DNA of 64,000 nucleotides from Ananas comosus (GCF_001540865.1 NW_017893368.1:1-64000); one strand, 5' to 3'. Shown: positions 33,417-44,797, counted from the stretch's first letter. Notes: a model not told the origin generated them from the letters alone. Numbers and translations are program-made.

Positions 33417-33708
33417 ATAGTTGAGGTGGTTCCTTCGAGATATTGGGGTTGTCACTTGTACTTCCGTTCCAGTGATGATCTATTGTGACAAAATGGCTGC
33501 GATTGCATACACGAAGGATCTGAAATATCACGGCAAGACAAAGCACATCGACTTAAAGTATCACTTCGTTCGTGAGACAGTAGCGCAGAAGGAAATAATC
33601 CTGGAACACATCTCTACGAGTCGCATGGTTACAGATTCTCTGACTAAGCCTATTGTTAGAGAATTCTTTTTGGCTCACGTTAAAGCTCTTGGACTTCGTA
33701 GGATTTGA
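33417..33708 (+). pseudogene. Copia-2 RNase H C-terminal fragment
   Basis: The frame opens inside RNase H at the junction with LTR E and runs RWFLRDIGVV, then AIAYTKDLKYHGKTKHIDLKY, HFVRETVAQKE, ILEHISTSRMV, ending KALGLRRI. This is the normal C-terminus of a Ty1/copia polyprotein, including the piece missing from Copia-1. It is truncated at its 5' side because LTR E inserted here; the rest of the element lies left of LTR E, outside the window. It gives the reference end for judging the RNase H deletion in Copia-1 and Copia-3. Confidence 0.88.
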
Positions 33709-34796
33709 TTGTATAGACAGTCGATTATTTTTTGCTATTTTTTTTGGTAATTTTTGATTTTTTAATTACAAATTATTATTTTCGCAAAGATATTTGGTAA
33801 GATTAGTACACGTGCATATATTTTCTATATTATTGTTGAACGGATTGATAGTATGTCGCAGGCCGATTGGCCCTCTCACACGGGCTATCATTTTTTTCGG
33901 CGCTGTAGAAAGCGAGCGAAAATTGAGGCATTGATGGAAGCCGCCTTGGTTGCACTAAGATGAGATCATTATTGAGACCATATACGAATAGTTCCACGAT
34001 TCGTATGGCCTATATATTCAGAGCCGGATGTGAGCTCACCGTTTGGCGCTTGAGACAGTGAGCAAATGGAAAACTCAGGCTAGACACTCCGGGAGTGACT
34101 GAGCTAAGATCTATATGACATTGAGAAAGACATACGCTTATTGAGATTTTCTGTCATAGCATGTATTTCATACTACATGTGCTGGGCGACCAAATAAAGA
34201 AGATGAGTGAATGGATCCCTACTTCCTCATCATGTGAGTTCTTACGCGCATTATTTTGACACAATGTCCTATATTTGTTAGATACCCTTAGTGACTTTTG
34301 ACTATGTCATTAAGTGAAAGAATTGATGTTGCTACTTTGGCATGTTTCCTACGGCTATGAGTGATGCGGCTTTACAGGGCATTGCTGGGAAAGCAAGCAG
34401 TTCTTAACTCGGTGGCATGAGGGCTCAAGGAAGATTAGCCGAATTACATTCAGACACTTGTACTCATTGTCGACAGGTTGTGTCGCTTCAGCATAGCGAA
34501 ACAATCATGAGTATAGTGTCATAATGTGCGCAACAGAGGTTAGTATGGCTCTTAGAGGGATTAGAGATGCTGAACCTGATGTAATTCAATGGTCTAGGGC
34601 ATCACGAGTCTAATATTTCTTTTTGAGGGTTGATGTCTCTATGCTGGCCGTATACGGTTTCTAGTATAGAGCTCCCAAAAAGCAGGTTGACTCGGCGGTC
34701 GCACGGTTCATTTTTCTGTATGAATAGAATTAATAGTGGTGTGATGTAGAGGAAGTGGTTACGATGGCATCGATCCCGTCATGTGCGAGTGGGAGA
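33709..34796 (+). other. 3' untranslated region and polypurine tract of Copia-2
   Basis: Inverted match to 21351-22440 of Copia-1 with base substitutions throughout. It ends in GCGAGTGGGAGA (about 34785-34796), the polypurine tract directly before the 3' LTR. Confidence 0.8.
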
Positions 34797-35289
34797 TGTT
34801 GGCATTCGGTTAAATAGAATCGGGTACGCCCGTGATCGGGCTCGATCCGACGGTTATTATGTTATCTAATTGGATTAGGATTAATCTCGCTTTTAAATTG
34901 GAAAGCTATTTGAAGATAAAATCTAATCATATTAGGATAACAATTGATAACCGATTTGGCCTTATCTCTTACGCTATTAGGATTTTGGAATCCCTTATAA
35001 ATATGTGGGCGATCCCACATAAAACGGAGAACGGAAAAAGAGAAGAATAAGAAAACAAAAACAGAGAAACCACATCCTCCATTAACCTATTATTCTAAAG
35101 GGACTTGAACGGTGGATTTGCGATCGAACTCGTTTGTAGTTCGATCCACCGCGAGTTTGGAGCGTTAGAAGACCTTCAAAGGACGATCCAAGGGCCTGTG
35201 AATCAACCTCCACGATCCGGGCTCGTCGCGTTGTAGCGCGAATCGCTTTCGCAAAAAGGTACGAACGAATACTTCCGATGCGTTCTACA
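34797..35289 (+). mobile_element. 3' LTR of Copia-2
   Basis: 493 bp, TGTTGGCATTCGG to GCGTTCTACA. Same family as the LTRs of Copia-1 and Copia-3 but more diverged, and with the CGCG...CGCGATGAGC insert that Copia-1 lacks. TATA box at 34996-35003. Copia-2 is the older insertion. Confidence 0.88.
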
Positions 35290-35408
35290 TATAAAATACA
35301 TAAAAAAACCGTTTATTTATTTCTTTTAAAAATATATATTTTTTTTAAATACTAAAAGCATTTGTTATTAAAAAAAAAAAACCTTTCCTTTGAACACCAA
35401 ATAGAGGG
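35290..35408. other. AT-rich flank between Copia-2 and Copia-3
   Basis: 119 bp of A/T runs with no recognisable feature. It ends in the GAGGG target duplication (35404-35408) of Copia-3. Confidence 0.6.
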
Positions 35409-37005
35409 TGTTGAACGCAGCGGAAGTATTCGTTCGTACCTTTTGTGAAGGCGATTCGCGCAATAGCGCGATGAGCCCGGATCGTTTATATTGATTCACG
35501 TGTCCTCGGATCGTCCTTGAATGTCTTCTCACGCTCAAATCCGCGGTGGATCAAGCTACAAACGAGCACGATCGCAAATCCACCGTTCAAGTCCCTTTAG
35601 AATAGAGAGGCAATGGAGGATGTGGTTTCTCTCTATTATTTTCTTATTCTCTCTTTTCCGTTCTTTCGTGTAATGCGTTAATGTGGGATCGCCCGTCTAT
35701 TATAAGGAATTCCAAAATCCTAATAGCATTAGAGATAAGGCCAAATCGATTATTATTTGTTATCTAATATGACTAGGATTTTCTCTAACTAACTTTCCAA
35801 TTTGAAAGCGGATTAATCCTAATCAATTAGATAACATAATATCTCGCGGATCGAACCCCGCTTATGGGCGTCCCGATTCGATATTAACCGAATGCCAGAA
35901 TCCTCCACTGCCACATGAGGATCGATGCCAATCTAACACTTACTCAAAAATACAACCCAGCTATTAATTCTATTTACAGGAAAATGACAGGTGGCGACGC
36001 CAGTCCCTCATTTTGGGAGCTATACTAAGAAAACGCATGACCGGCGAGCATAGGAATCAACCTCAAAAAGAAGAAAATATTAAGACTCGTTGATACCCTA
36101 GACCATTGGAAATTAAATCATGGCTTCAGCATCTCTAATCCCCGAAGGCCATGCTAACTCATGTGCGAAACATGATGACACTACTATATGATTGTTCGCG
36201 TTATATGCACAAGCGTAAACCTGTCGACAGTAGTCAAAGTGTTTTAATGTAATTCACAGTTTCCTTGACGCCTCAGTGCCACTGAGGTTGAGACTGATTG
36301 CTTTGCCAGCCAATGCCCGGAAAGCCGCATCACTCATAGCGTAAGGAACATGCCAAGCAAAGTAGCACTCAATTCTTTACTTAATGACATAGTCAAACAG
36401 GGTCACTATGGGCATCTAAATATATGAGGAATCGTCTCAATGAAAGGGTCAAGAACTCACCGATGAGGAAGCAGGGATCCAGTCATCATCTTCTTTATTT
36501 ATGAATCGCCAGCACTGTAGTATGAAATAGGGATGGGCTATGAAGAGTAGGAATCAATAAGAAGTATGTCTTTCTCATGTCATACGGATTCTTAGCTCAG
36601 TCACGACCAGAGTTAGTCTAGCCTGAGTTCTCCAGTTGCTCGCTTATTGATTGCCAGAACGCGGTGAACTCACATCCGGCTCTTAGTATACAGGCCCATA
36701 CGAATCGTGGGACTATTTGTATGCTTGGTCCTTAAGTTGACCTCATCTTGTGTCACAAGGCGTGCTTCATTAATGCCTCAATTTTCGCTCAGCTCTCTTA
36801 CAGGCGCCAGAAAAGAATGAATTGGCCATGTGAGAGGGCCAACAGCCTGTAGACTATACTATCATCTTTGAATTAATAATGTACGTGTAGCTAATTTTTA
36901 CAAATACCTGTTTTCAGAAATAATATTTGTATATTAAATATACCAAGAATTACAAAAAGAAATAATCGACTGTTCAATTCATAATCCGTACGGAGTCCAA
37001 GAGCC

Positions 37006-40000
37006 TTAACATGAGCCAAAAAAGAACTCAACAATAGGGTTAGTCAGAGTGACAACCACGCGACCCGTAGATATGTGTTCCAGGATTATTTTCTGTGCGC
37101 GCCACTGCCTTTCGAGTCGGTCCAATCCCAAATTGGACTGAAACGGTAACCAAGCCACACGGACTGCTATATCAGACTGTCGTACACTAGTCATGCATAC
37201 ATTCAAGCTCCTGACCGACATTTAGCATGATTGGAATCGATTCATCTTGTCCTTCTCTCATAGTTTTTAGGTCACTGTTTAAGGTTCAAACTCTCCCTTT
37301 AGCAATAGGGGTGCAAGGTTTGCAATTTTGCATCTGAAATCATTTCTAAAATTTTTCTTGGTAAGTCTCTTGAGCCACAGACCTAAAATGGTTTGAACGT
37401 CTCGTAGGGATTCTTAACTACCGAGCCATATTAGTTGTACCCATGTCTTCATCTCAAATTTTAGAGAACAGGCCACGCTGAGTGGCCGAAATCATCTCTT
37501 ATTATTCCGGCCAATAAGAGGTCATCCAATATAAAGAAAGGATAGAAAAATTCCTTTGGACCGTTTAACATAACACAGTGATCTTCTTCAATCATCGTAA
37601 CCATTTCAGTGGATGGCTCGATGAATCGAATATATCACTGTCATGAGAGGACTGCTTCAATCATAAAGTGGATCGTCGGAGCTTACAAACTTTATTGCTC
37701 CTACCTTTATAGAGAAGCAGTGGCTGATCATATAGATCTCCTCATCAGTTTTCCATTGAGAATGCCCAGTTTTAACGTCTCCATTTTGAGTAAAGATCCA
37801 AATCAAATATGTGGACAATGCGCCAAAGGCACAGACGGATTCGAGAGCAACACCTTACAACTGAGGAGAAAAGTTTCTTGTAATTCAACGCGCATTCTCG
37901 TTGGGGTTAAACCTTTGTACTAGTGGCAATTGTACCTATGTCGATTAGAACCGTCTGGGCTTGCGCTAATCTTGAAACCATTTATTCAATTGTTTTTGCG
38001 CCTCGAGTGTATGGCAAGTCAACCAAGTCCAGACATGAGTTTGACTCATCGATTCTATTTCCTTATCATTGCATCCATCTATTCTTATGAGTAGTAATGA
38101 GAGAGCCTCTTGGAAGGATCTAGGCATCATCATTATGTGCAGCAACCATGAAAGCTTTCCCTCATCTCAAATACGACGACGGGGGAATCCTACACTGTGC
38201 GCTTCCTAGCGAAGTTGAGGCTCACACTAAGGTAGTCTCTCACTATCCCATGAGGTATCGGAGTCGCCTCCTCTACCTCACGAGCGAATAGAAGCAGCCA
38301 ATGTCAGAGTATCCATCTCATGGAACTCAGTTTTCATTTCGGAGACCTCACTTTCTATTAAGGAAATCCTCTCGCGAGGAATTCAACATCTCGCTTGACT
38401 CATCTCAGGTGCAAACTTCCATCAGAGTGGCTTTCCGATGAACAGGTTATCCCTTAGAGTGTTCAGAGTATTTATAAAGATCACTTTCTCTCTACGGACC
38501 ACTTTCATCTTGTGAGACAGACTGTGTACATAGCTGGGGCCGCAACCCCAAGGACGCAAGAGCTCCATTGGTTTCCTGCCTGCTCCATTATTATAAGGGG
38601 TGAGAAGGTACTGTTTGGAGGTACGACGAATTAGAATGTACGGCAGCAGATTAACATGCCGTTCCCAAAGGAGACAGGGTCAAATTTGCTTGCACCATAT
38701 CATGACTACCATTTGTCAAGCCAGGGTGCGATTTCTTCTCTCGCATATACCATTTTGTGCGGCAGTGCCAGGAAGTGTCAGCTGTCTCGAGTTTGTCCCT
38801 TTTATCACACAATTCCTTAAATTGTTCAGATAGATACCGCGGCCTCGATCAGTTTACAGCATTTAATTTTATATCTAACTGATTTTCAACCCATTAAATA
38901 TAACGTCTAAAACAATCCAATGCTTCAGACTTATGGGAGATCAGATTAAAATGACCGAAGCGCGTATGGTCATCTATAAATGTGATGAAGTAAAAGCCTG
39001 TCTTGCCCTCACACTCATTGGCCGGCCACAAATGTCGGAAATGGATTAATTGTAAAGGAAATTCGCCCTTGAAGCTTTATTAAATGGTTTCGGGTCGCTT
39101 TTCCCGTAAACAATGTTTCACAAGTGGTTAGGTCGACTTTAGTGAGCGAGGTCAATAATCGTCTCTAACTAATTAGTCATTCTATGCTGCCATATGACCA
39201 AGACGTGCATGCATTTAATTGAAACATGTGATCATTCTCAACGAAGATGCAGGGAAAAAGAATCACTATTATTAATATTATAATCAATGTCCAAAACCAT
39301 AAAACCATTCGCATTACCTCTTCCATAAATAAATAGTTCCAAGAATGAATCTTAACTACATCACTCTCAAAACGAAAAGAAAAGCCTTACTGTGCATAGC
39401 AAGAATAGAAAACAAGTTCGCCGAATTCCTGTAGCATGATCAACTTGTATGTGCCAAGCCTAACACATCGACATTGAATCATTCCCTGTGATACTTTTCT
39501 GCACCGGCAGGCACGCGACGGGCTACTCGACGAATCCATTGCGAATCCCTCGCTACGTGGTTGTTGGCTCCTGAGTCTACAATCCACACAGGGAGAAATT
39601 CGAGCAACAAACGTATTAGAAAACAAAAGCAGCGAGAATCGGGATAGAGTTGTACCTTCTTCGGTCAGTGCATCACGAGCGAAGTGTCCCAGTCTTTACA
39701 GTTTGAAAAAGTCATCTTTGACTTGTCTTTTTGCACTCGTTTGCTTCTCTTCTTTTAGTGTTCTTCGCATTCTTAGGCGCGGACCCACTACGATTTTGAG
39801 CCCCAGTAGTCTCTCTTTCGCTTGAACCCAGGATTCTGCGAAAAGTTTTACTCCGCAACATTGGCAGTTGGAGTTGGAACAGCCTCAAGGCGTCTCCTCC
39901 AACTCAAATGCCGCGCCACATGCTCAAAAGTTTTGATATTATCGTTATGGGTCAAATTTACTCGACTATGTTCCCACAAATTGGAAAGAGCGAATCGTAG

Positions 40001-40130
40001 CTTGGATCTGCTGCTCATCAGTCAAAGTGCGCCGCGACTTATCTGCGAAATCATGTTTGAATGGAGTTCTAACGTGCTGCGCTTCATGGTATGATATCGC
40101 GTAGGCACGCTTCTTATAAGTTCAAACCTC
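37006..40130 (-). pseudogene. Copia-3 pol region, frameshifted mainly by sequence errors
   Basis: Collinear with the Copia-1 pol ORF: the integrase region (38700-39120) and reverse transcriptase region (37440-38060) can be followed by nucleotide similarity, and the protease active-site region lies near 39560. No frame exceeds about 100 codons. Because differences from Copia-1 are mostly single-base indels confined to this stretch, I attribute the breaks to read errors. The RNase H deletion junction (about 37110) is a large event that noise does not explain. Confidence 0.75.
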
Positions 40131-40486
40131 ATAGTCAGACTGCGCAACCTTGTAGCCGAAGTTGCACCAAACTTTGCTTTGAGAGCCTCCCACATGTCAT
40201 ACGCAGTCGGATACTGCTCACACTCGCACAAGAGATCATTCTGCATACTGCTCAGCAACGTGATGCGAGCAATGCGATCCTTCTTAAGCCAATTATTATA
40301 GGCTTCCATATCTCGGCGAGCCTGGGCACTAGTGCCCTCCGTGGGTTTGTCCATTTTATTGCTCAGGTTTTCCAGGACCTCTTGCTTAGCGAGAACATAT
40401 TGAATTTTACGGTGCCAAATATCATAATTGTCACCATCCAATTTCTCGCCCTTGTTTAAATCCGCAACAATTTGTTTGGAAGCCAT
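40022..40486 (-). CDS. Copia-3 Gag N-terminal part (clean sequence)
   Basis: Opens MASKQIVADLNKGEK and follows the Copia-1 capsid almost residue for residue to about residue 118 (TSATRLRSLTMRF), differing at a few positions (AKQEVLENL against AEQEILENL; MDKP against MDQP). It then runs out of frame where the low-quality sequence begins. It is the 5' part of a gag-pol ORF, not a separate gene. Confidence 0.85.
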   Translation of the reverse strand: MASKQIVADLNKGEKLDGDNYDIWHRKIQYVLAKQEVLENLSNKMDKPTEGTSAQARRDMEAYNNWLKKDRIARITLLSSMQNDLLCECEQYPTAYDMWEALKAKFGATSATRLRSLTMRFELIRSVPTRYHTMKRSTLELHSNMISQISRGAL

Positions 40487-40954
40487 TAAATCTCACTTTG
40501 TTCATGCAATGCGCAGAGAAGGATATTTTAAAATTAGTACACCATACATGCATTTAATTTTTGTCGCATCTCTAATTAAATAAATTAAAAATTAAATCAT
40601 AGATGCGTAAAGGAAGATTTCGCTATGCTCATAATCACATCACACACCATATGTCAAAATTTTTAATTATTTAATTAAGATGCACAAAATATTAGGGAAT
40701 AAAGACGTATAATTTACTCTACCATAAATTAAAAGACTCCCACTAGATAAGGCATGCATTTAAAAATATAATATGCCTAAAGAATTTATCCATGCATCAT
40801 AAAAGGCAATAAAATATTCATCATAATAAATGCATGCACTATATTTCATAAAAGCATATTAAATCAAAAAATGCAACATGTATCTGAGATGCATATTAAA
40901 CTTCGAATTCGCTTAAACAATTTTATTAAAAAAAATGTGCAGAAAAAACGAAGC

Positions 40955-41475
40955 CTGCGCGCTGGTTTGCACGTGGCCCGCTGCCTGGCGCTGCCCGCGG
41001 CCCGCAGCCCGTGCGGGGCCTGCGGCCCGCGCGTGGCCTGCGCACAGCGAGAAGCCTGCAAGGGCCCTGCGGCCCGCGCGCTCGCGAGGCCCGCGCGTGG
41101 CCTGCGCGGCCCGCGGCCACCGCGTGGCCCGCGCGCTGGCGAGGCCCGCGCGGCCCGCGGCCAGCGCGTGGCCCGCGCGCTCGCGAGGCCCGCGTGTGGC
41201 CTGCGCGGCCCGCATGGCCTGCGCCGCGCGCAAGGAGAGCGCGGCCCGCGTGCCCTCAGCCTGCACCGCGCGGCCTTGCGGCTGCGGCTCTACGCGCGGC
41301 CCGCGTGGCTGCGTGGCCTGCGAGGCCTGCGTGGCTACCGCAGCCCGGATGGCTTGCGCGGGGCCACCGTGCGGCCCACGTGCCCGCGGCCTGCAGCGCG
41401 CGGCCCGCGGCCTGCGCAGTGGCCCGCGTGGCCCGCGCTACCGGCGGCCAGCGCGCGGCTGTGGCACCGGAAAAG
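40955..41475. repeat. GC-extreme block in Copia-3 leader
   Basis: About 520 bp of GCCCGCGCG/GGCCTGCG-type degenerate repeats, bounded on the right by a run of more than 20 T. Same position as 26490-27115 in Copia-1 but not alignable end to end. Frames on both strands (Arg/Ala/Pro-rich, up to 252 codons) are compositional artefacts. Confidence 0.85.
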
Positions 41476-41760
41476 TAATTTTTTTTTTTTTTTTTTTTTT
41501 TAAAGATAGTGAATCTTCAAAAAATCATAACTTGAGATTTAGAAATCCGATTCAGACAAGAAATATGTCAATAGAAAGCTCGAGAGAAGCTCTTCCAAAT
41601 CATGCAAGCTTTACAATGAGATATAGATTTCAAAAAAAAATCGCCATTAACGTTCACATACATGCAAAAAAAAAAAAAAAATCTAAAACATGATAGATTT
41701 GATATATCGCATGTAATCTCGTTAAAAGATGTATCATGACCACGAAATCAATCAAAAAAA

Positions 41761-41772
41761 GCTCTGATACCA
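41761..41772 (-). promoter_or_regulatory. Primer-binding site of Copia-3
   Basis: Minus strand TGGTATCAGAGC, one base from the LTR end at 41774. Confidence 0.9.
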
Positions 41773-41773
41773 A

Positions 41774-42273
41774 TGTTGAACGCAGCGGAAGTATTCGTTC
41801 GTACCTTTTGCGAAGGCGATTCGCGCAATAGCGCGATGAGCCCGGATCGTTTAGATTGATTCACGTGTCCTCGGATCGTCCTTGAATGTCTTCTCACGCT
41901 CCAAACTCGCGGTGGATCAAACTACAAACGAGCACGATCGCAAATCCACCGTTCAAGTCCCTTTAGAATAATAGGTCAATGGAGGATGTGGTTTCTCTCT
42001 ATTATTTTCTTATTCTCTCTTTTTCCGTTCTTTCCGTGTATTGCGTTACATGTGGGATCGCCCGTCTATTTATAAGGAATTCCAAAATCCTAATAGCATT
42101 AGAGATAAGGCCAAATCGATTATTATTTGTTATCCTAATATGACTAGGATTTTTCTCTAACTAACTTTCCAATTTGAAAGCGAGATTAATCCTAATCCAA
42201 TTAGATAACATAATATCCGTCGGATCGAACCCGCTTATGGGCGTACCCGATTCGATTTAACCGAATGCCAACA
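41774..42273 (-). repeat. 5' LTR of Copia-3
   Basis: 500 bp of clean sequence, TGTTGAACGCAGCGG at left and GAATGCCAACA at right. TATA box TATAAATA on the minus strand at 42067-42074. Confidence 0.93.
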
Positions 42274-42278
42274 GAGGG

Positions 42279-42566
42279 CTTAATTGAACTTTTGGCTCTC
42301 AAGAAGCTTCTTCGCAATTAATGTTCCAGTATATTAATTTACGATAGCCATTGTTCTTTTCTTAAAAAATTATTTAACAAAAGATAAGTTTCAATTGAAG
42401 TTTTGCTTATCCAACTGCAAGCTTATTTTGTAGCTTCCTGGCTGGTGGAGAAGTTCTAATTCTTCTCCTTATCCTTATCAAATACTTCTCTGTTCTAATT
42501 CTTCTCCTTATCAAATACTTCTCTGTTTCTCAAAATAAACTATGTTCAAAACAGGAGAACCACATT
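42279..42566. other. Unassigned DNA right of Copia-3
   Basis: AT-rich, with a short local duplication of ttctaattcttctccttatc (about 42453-42535). No gene or recognisable element. Confidence 0.5.
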
Positions 42567-42584
42567 AGAAAGTAAGGTCGTCTT

Positions 42585-42741
42585 TTTTTTTTTTTTTTTT
42601 TTTTTGAGAGATAGATAGCATGCTATCGCTTTGTTTATTTTATTTAAAAATAAACTTAGCTAGAAATATAAATCAACTAGCATTCGAATGTGAGATCTTG
42701 AATACCAACCATTAAGTTTTTTGACACAGAGATTGTCGGTC
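42585..42741 (-). mobile_element. SINE-like retroposon, candidate
   Basis: A 157-bp unit headed on the plus strand by a T run (a poly(A) tail on the minus strand). It is flanked by 18-bp direct repeats with two mismatches: 42567-42584 (agaaagtaaggtcgtctt) and 42742-42759 (agaaagtaaggacatctt). On the minus strand, GGTTGGTATTCAAGATCTCACATTCGAATGC, in two parts, resembles the region between the A and B boxes of a tRNA-derived SINE, with cATTCGAATgc as a diverged B box. A truncated LINE tail is an alternative. Confidence 0.55.
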
Positions 42742-42759
42742 AGAAAGTAAGGACATCTT

Positions 42760-43528
42760 AAAATTAAATTATATTGTGTGCGCCAATAAGTGGCTCACTA
42801 CCCCCACATCGCCTTCCCTTGTAACTCAAGATTCTAAAAAGTCATCAAGACTTGACGTGAAGGGTTTGTCTTTTTCTATTTTTCTACGAGATGGCTTGTC
42901 GTCCTTGAAGAAAATCGACTGGTTCACTTAATGATTCACATTACAAAATTTCAAGCTACCACGTGCATAATAGCACTAATGAGTTCAGCTTCAAGCAAAG
43001 GGGCCAAAACGAGTCAAACTTAAGCGTATTATCTTAGCCCAAGTTTGACTTGAAATTAATTTTAAGTCTAAATTTAGGCTCTAAGATTGAAATTAATTCA
43101 AGCCGGGTTCAAGCAAGTCTAATTTCGAGTCGAGCAAGCTCAAGTTCTAGACAAGCCACTTGAAGTTTTTAGCATCATACAATTCATACTTTAATTTTTC
43201 TAGAACATTATCTAAAATTTAATTTAAAAATATATCTAATAATTCAACATACAAAATAAATATATGTATACAGTATTATAATATTAAAAAAATAATTAGA
43301 GGATAAACTATGCGAGCAAGTAAAAGAGAGGAAAAGAAAGAGTAATTAGAATAGGATTTTGCTTGTTTGGTTTTGTGTGCCAACAAACATACCCAATAAT
43401 CAAAACTCTATATACATATAATTAAAATACATAATATATATTATTATATATAATGAAAATATATATTATATATATTTATAAATATTCTTAATCTATATTA
43501 TATATAAAAGCACGCATTTCAAATTTTG
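42760..43528. other. Unassigned AT-rich intergenic DNA
   Basis: It contains degenerate aagctcaag/gagtcgagcaag segments (about 43000-43170) of the sort found in old plant DNA transposons, and TA-rich simple sequence (43380-43510). I can assign no element boundaries. Confidence 0.4.
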
Positions 43529-43880
43529 GTGTAAGACTTCCAGATAGTCCTATAAAAAAATATATAATAGGGCTAAAACTCTTAACCCGGCTTAAGTATT
43601 TTGAGCGATGGCTAGGCTTAAGAGGTTAAGAGAGTTAAGTGTGCTAGGACGGGAGTAGTCCTAGAATAGGTGACCCTCTAGGAAGTTGAGGCGTCACAGT
43701 TCGTATCAGAGCCAATTATCAACCGGAAGTATGAGATGAGTTTCGGCTGAGCAATGATTATACAGCGGGGAGAGCGAGACTCTCACACTGTTAACTATTA
43801 TGGATGGAGCGCAGCTCACCGCAAGATCGGTTTAGACTAATGGGGCGAGTCTCATATTGCTTGATACTTGTGAGTCTCAG
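43529..43880 (+). mobile_element. Cassandra-like TRIM: 5' LTR with 5S rRNA sequence, primer site, internal region
   Basis: About 43625-43698 reads as a diverged 3' half of plant 5S rRNA: AGTTAAGTGTGCTAGGACGG (box A region) is followed by GAGTAGTCCTAGAATAGGTG and ACC (intermediate element and box C), then a GGAAGTTGAGGCGTCACA end. Directly after the LTR end at 43698 comes TCGTATCAGAGCC (43701-43713), a one-mismatch initiator-Met primer site. This order of 5S-bearing LTR, CACA and primer site is that of Cassandra terminal-repeat retrotransposons in miniature. The LTR start near 43529 (TGTAAGACTTCC) is a guess. The short internal region runs to 43880, where LTR F interrupts it; the 3' LTR is not in view. 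Confidence 0.7.
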
Positions 43881-44797
43881 TGTAGTACACTGAACTTTAG
43901 CAAATTGCGAAATTCGAGTGTTAGAATAGTAATTGAAACTATTCTAAATCTTGTGAGGGGTTGTCGAGAGGTTTTTGACATGTTACTTGAGTAATTAAGT
44001 GGCCGGAAGAGTGAAAGTGCATTGGAGAATGCGAATTCTGTTTTTTGTATTGAGTACCGGTACCGCTCAGCCGAGTACCGGTACCCAATGCAGCAGCTGC
44101 GTGGATTAAGGTCTTTATGGTAATTTCACTCTAATCCTTATCCTTTAACCCTCCCAGGTCGACCCCCCAACCGGTTCTTATCAGGTTTGAGCTGAAGAAT
44201 AGGGTAAGACTTGTTCTCTTTCTCTCTCTAGGGTTTTGGGGTCTTTCTGAGTGGAATTGAGGATTTAAGCTTATTTTCTTCTCCTCTCTTGTTGTTAGCT
44301 TGTTGGGAGGGTTTGGAGCTGTTACAGAAGGCTGAAAAGAAGAGTTTTGGAGGTGTTTCTTTGTTCTAACTCAGCAAGTAAATGAGTTGAAGTTCGGTGT
44401 GGTGAGTAATCCAACTTCTCTCTAGTTGAGGTATTAGTAGTTGGAGTAGTAGTGGATTTGAGCTTGTTCTCTACTTCTTTGCTGCCAGCCGGTTTGGGGA
44501 GGTTCGTAGTAGCTGTAGAAGAGGTGTTTTGGCTGTGATTCTTCAATCCTAACTCAGTTGAAACTGAGTTGGAGCCTTGGGAGGTAAACTACCTACTTTT
44601 CCACTAGTTTTGGATGTGTTAGTAGAGATTTTGGTGGAGTTTTTGATGTTAACTCACAGCAGGTTATGGAAACCACTTTGGCTGAGTTTTAATGACTCTT
44701 GTAGGTTGGTTTAGATGTGCTCCAACCTGAATCGAAGTGGAGTTCAAGTTTGGATTCTATATTAGGTAACATTTTACCTAAATGGGATGTTTATGTG
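43881..44797 (+). mobile_element. LTR F (LTR D-like), left part
   Basis: Starts TGTAGTACACTGAACTTTAG, the same head as LTR D with substitutions, then paired ACCGGT palindromes (44055-44092), a CT-rich tract and several ggttt/agctg segments matching 17537-18750. Interrupted at 44798 by a MITE, resuming at 45351. The only sizeable frame (44322-44546 minus) is not convincing. Confidence 0.75.
44055..44092. repeat. Paired ACCGGT palindromes, LTR F U3
   Basis: AGTACCGGTACC and AGTACCGGTACCC lie about 25 bp apart, 175 bp inside LTR F, in the same place and spacing as in LTR D. Confidence 0.85.

Larger units (their letters stand above)
35409..42273 (-). mobile_element. Copia-3, complete Ty1/copia element in low-quality sequence, same RNase H deletion
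   Basis: LTRs at 35409 to about 35900 and 41774-42273; target duplication GAGGG at 35404-35408 and 42274-42278. Minus strand, primer site 41761-41772, leader with GC-extreme block, gag start at 40486. From about 35450 to 40130 the sequence carries an indel every 15-30 bases relative to Copia-1, so pol appears as dozens of short frames; right of 40130 it is clean. Around 37095-37140 the frame passes from SNLGLD directly to QKIILEHIST, the same RNase H deletion junction as in Copia-1. Confidence 0.9.

Noticed and set aside
40871..41693. Plus-strand ORFs of 210-252 codons opposite the Copia-3 leader
   Set aside because: Same compositional artefact, antisense to the element leader, with no conserved sequence.
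43625..43698. 5S rRNA gene
   Set aside because: Only the diverged 3' half is present and it is followed directly by an LTR end and primer site, so it is the 5S-derived part of a Cassandra-like LTR.
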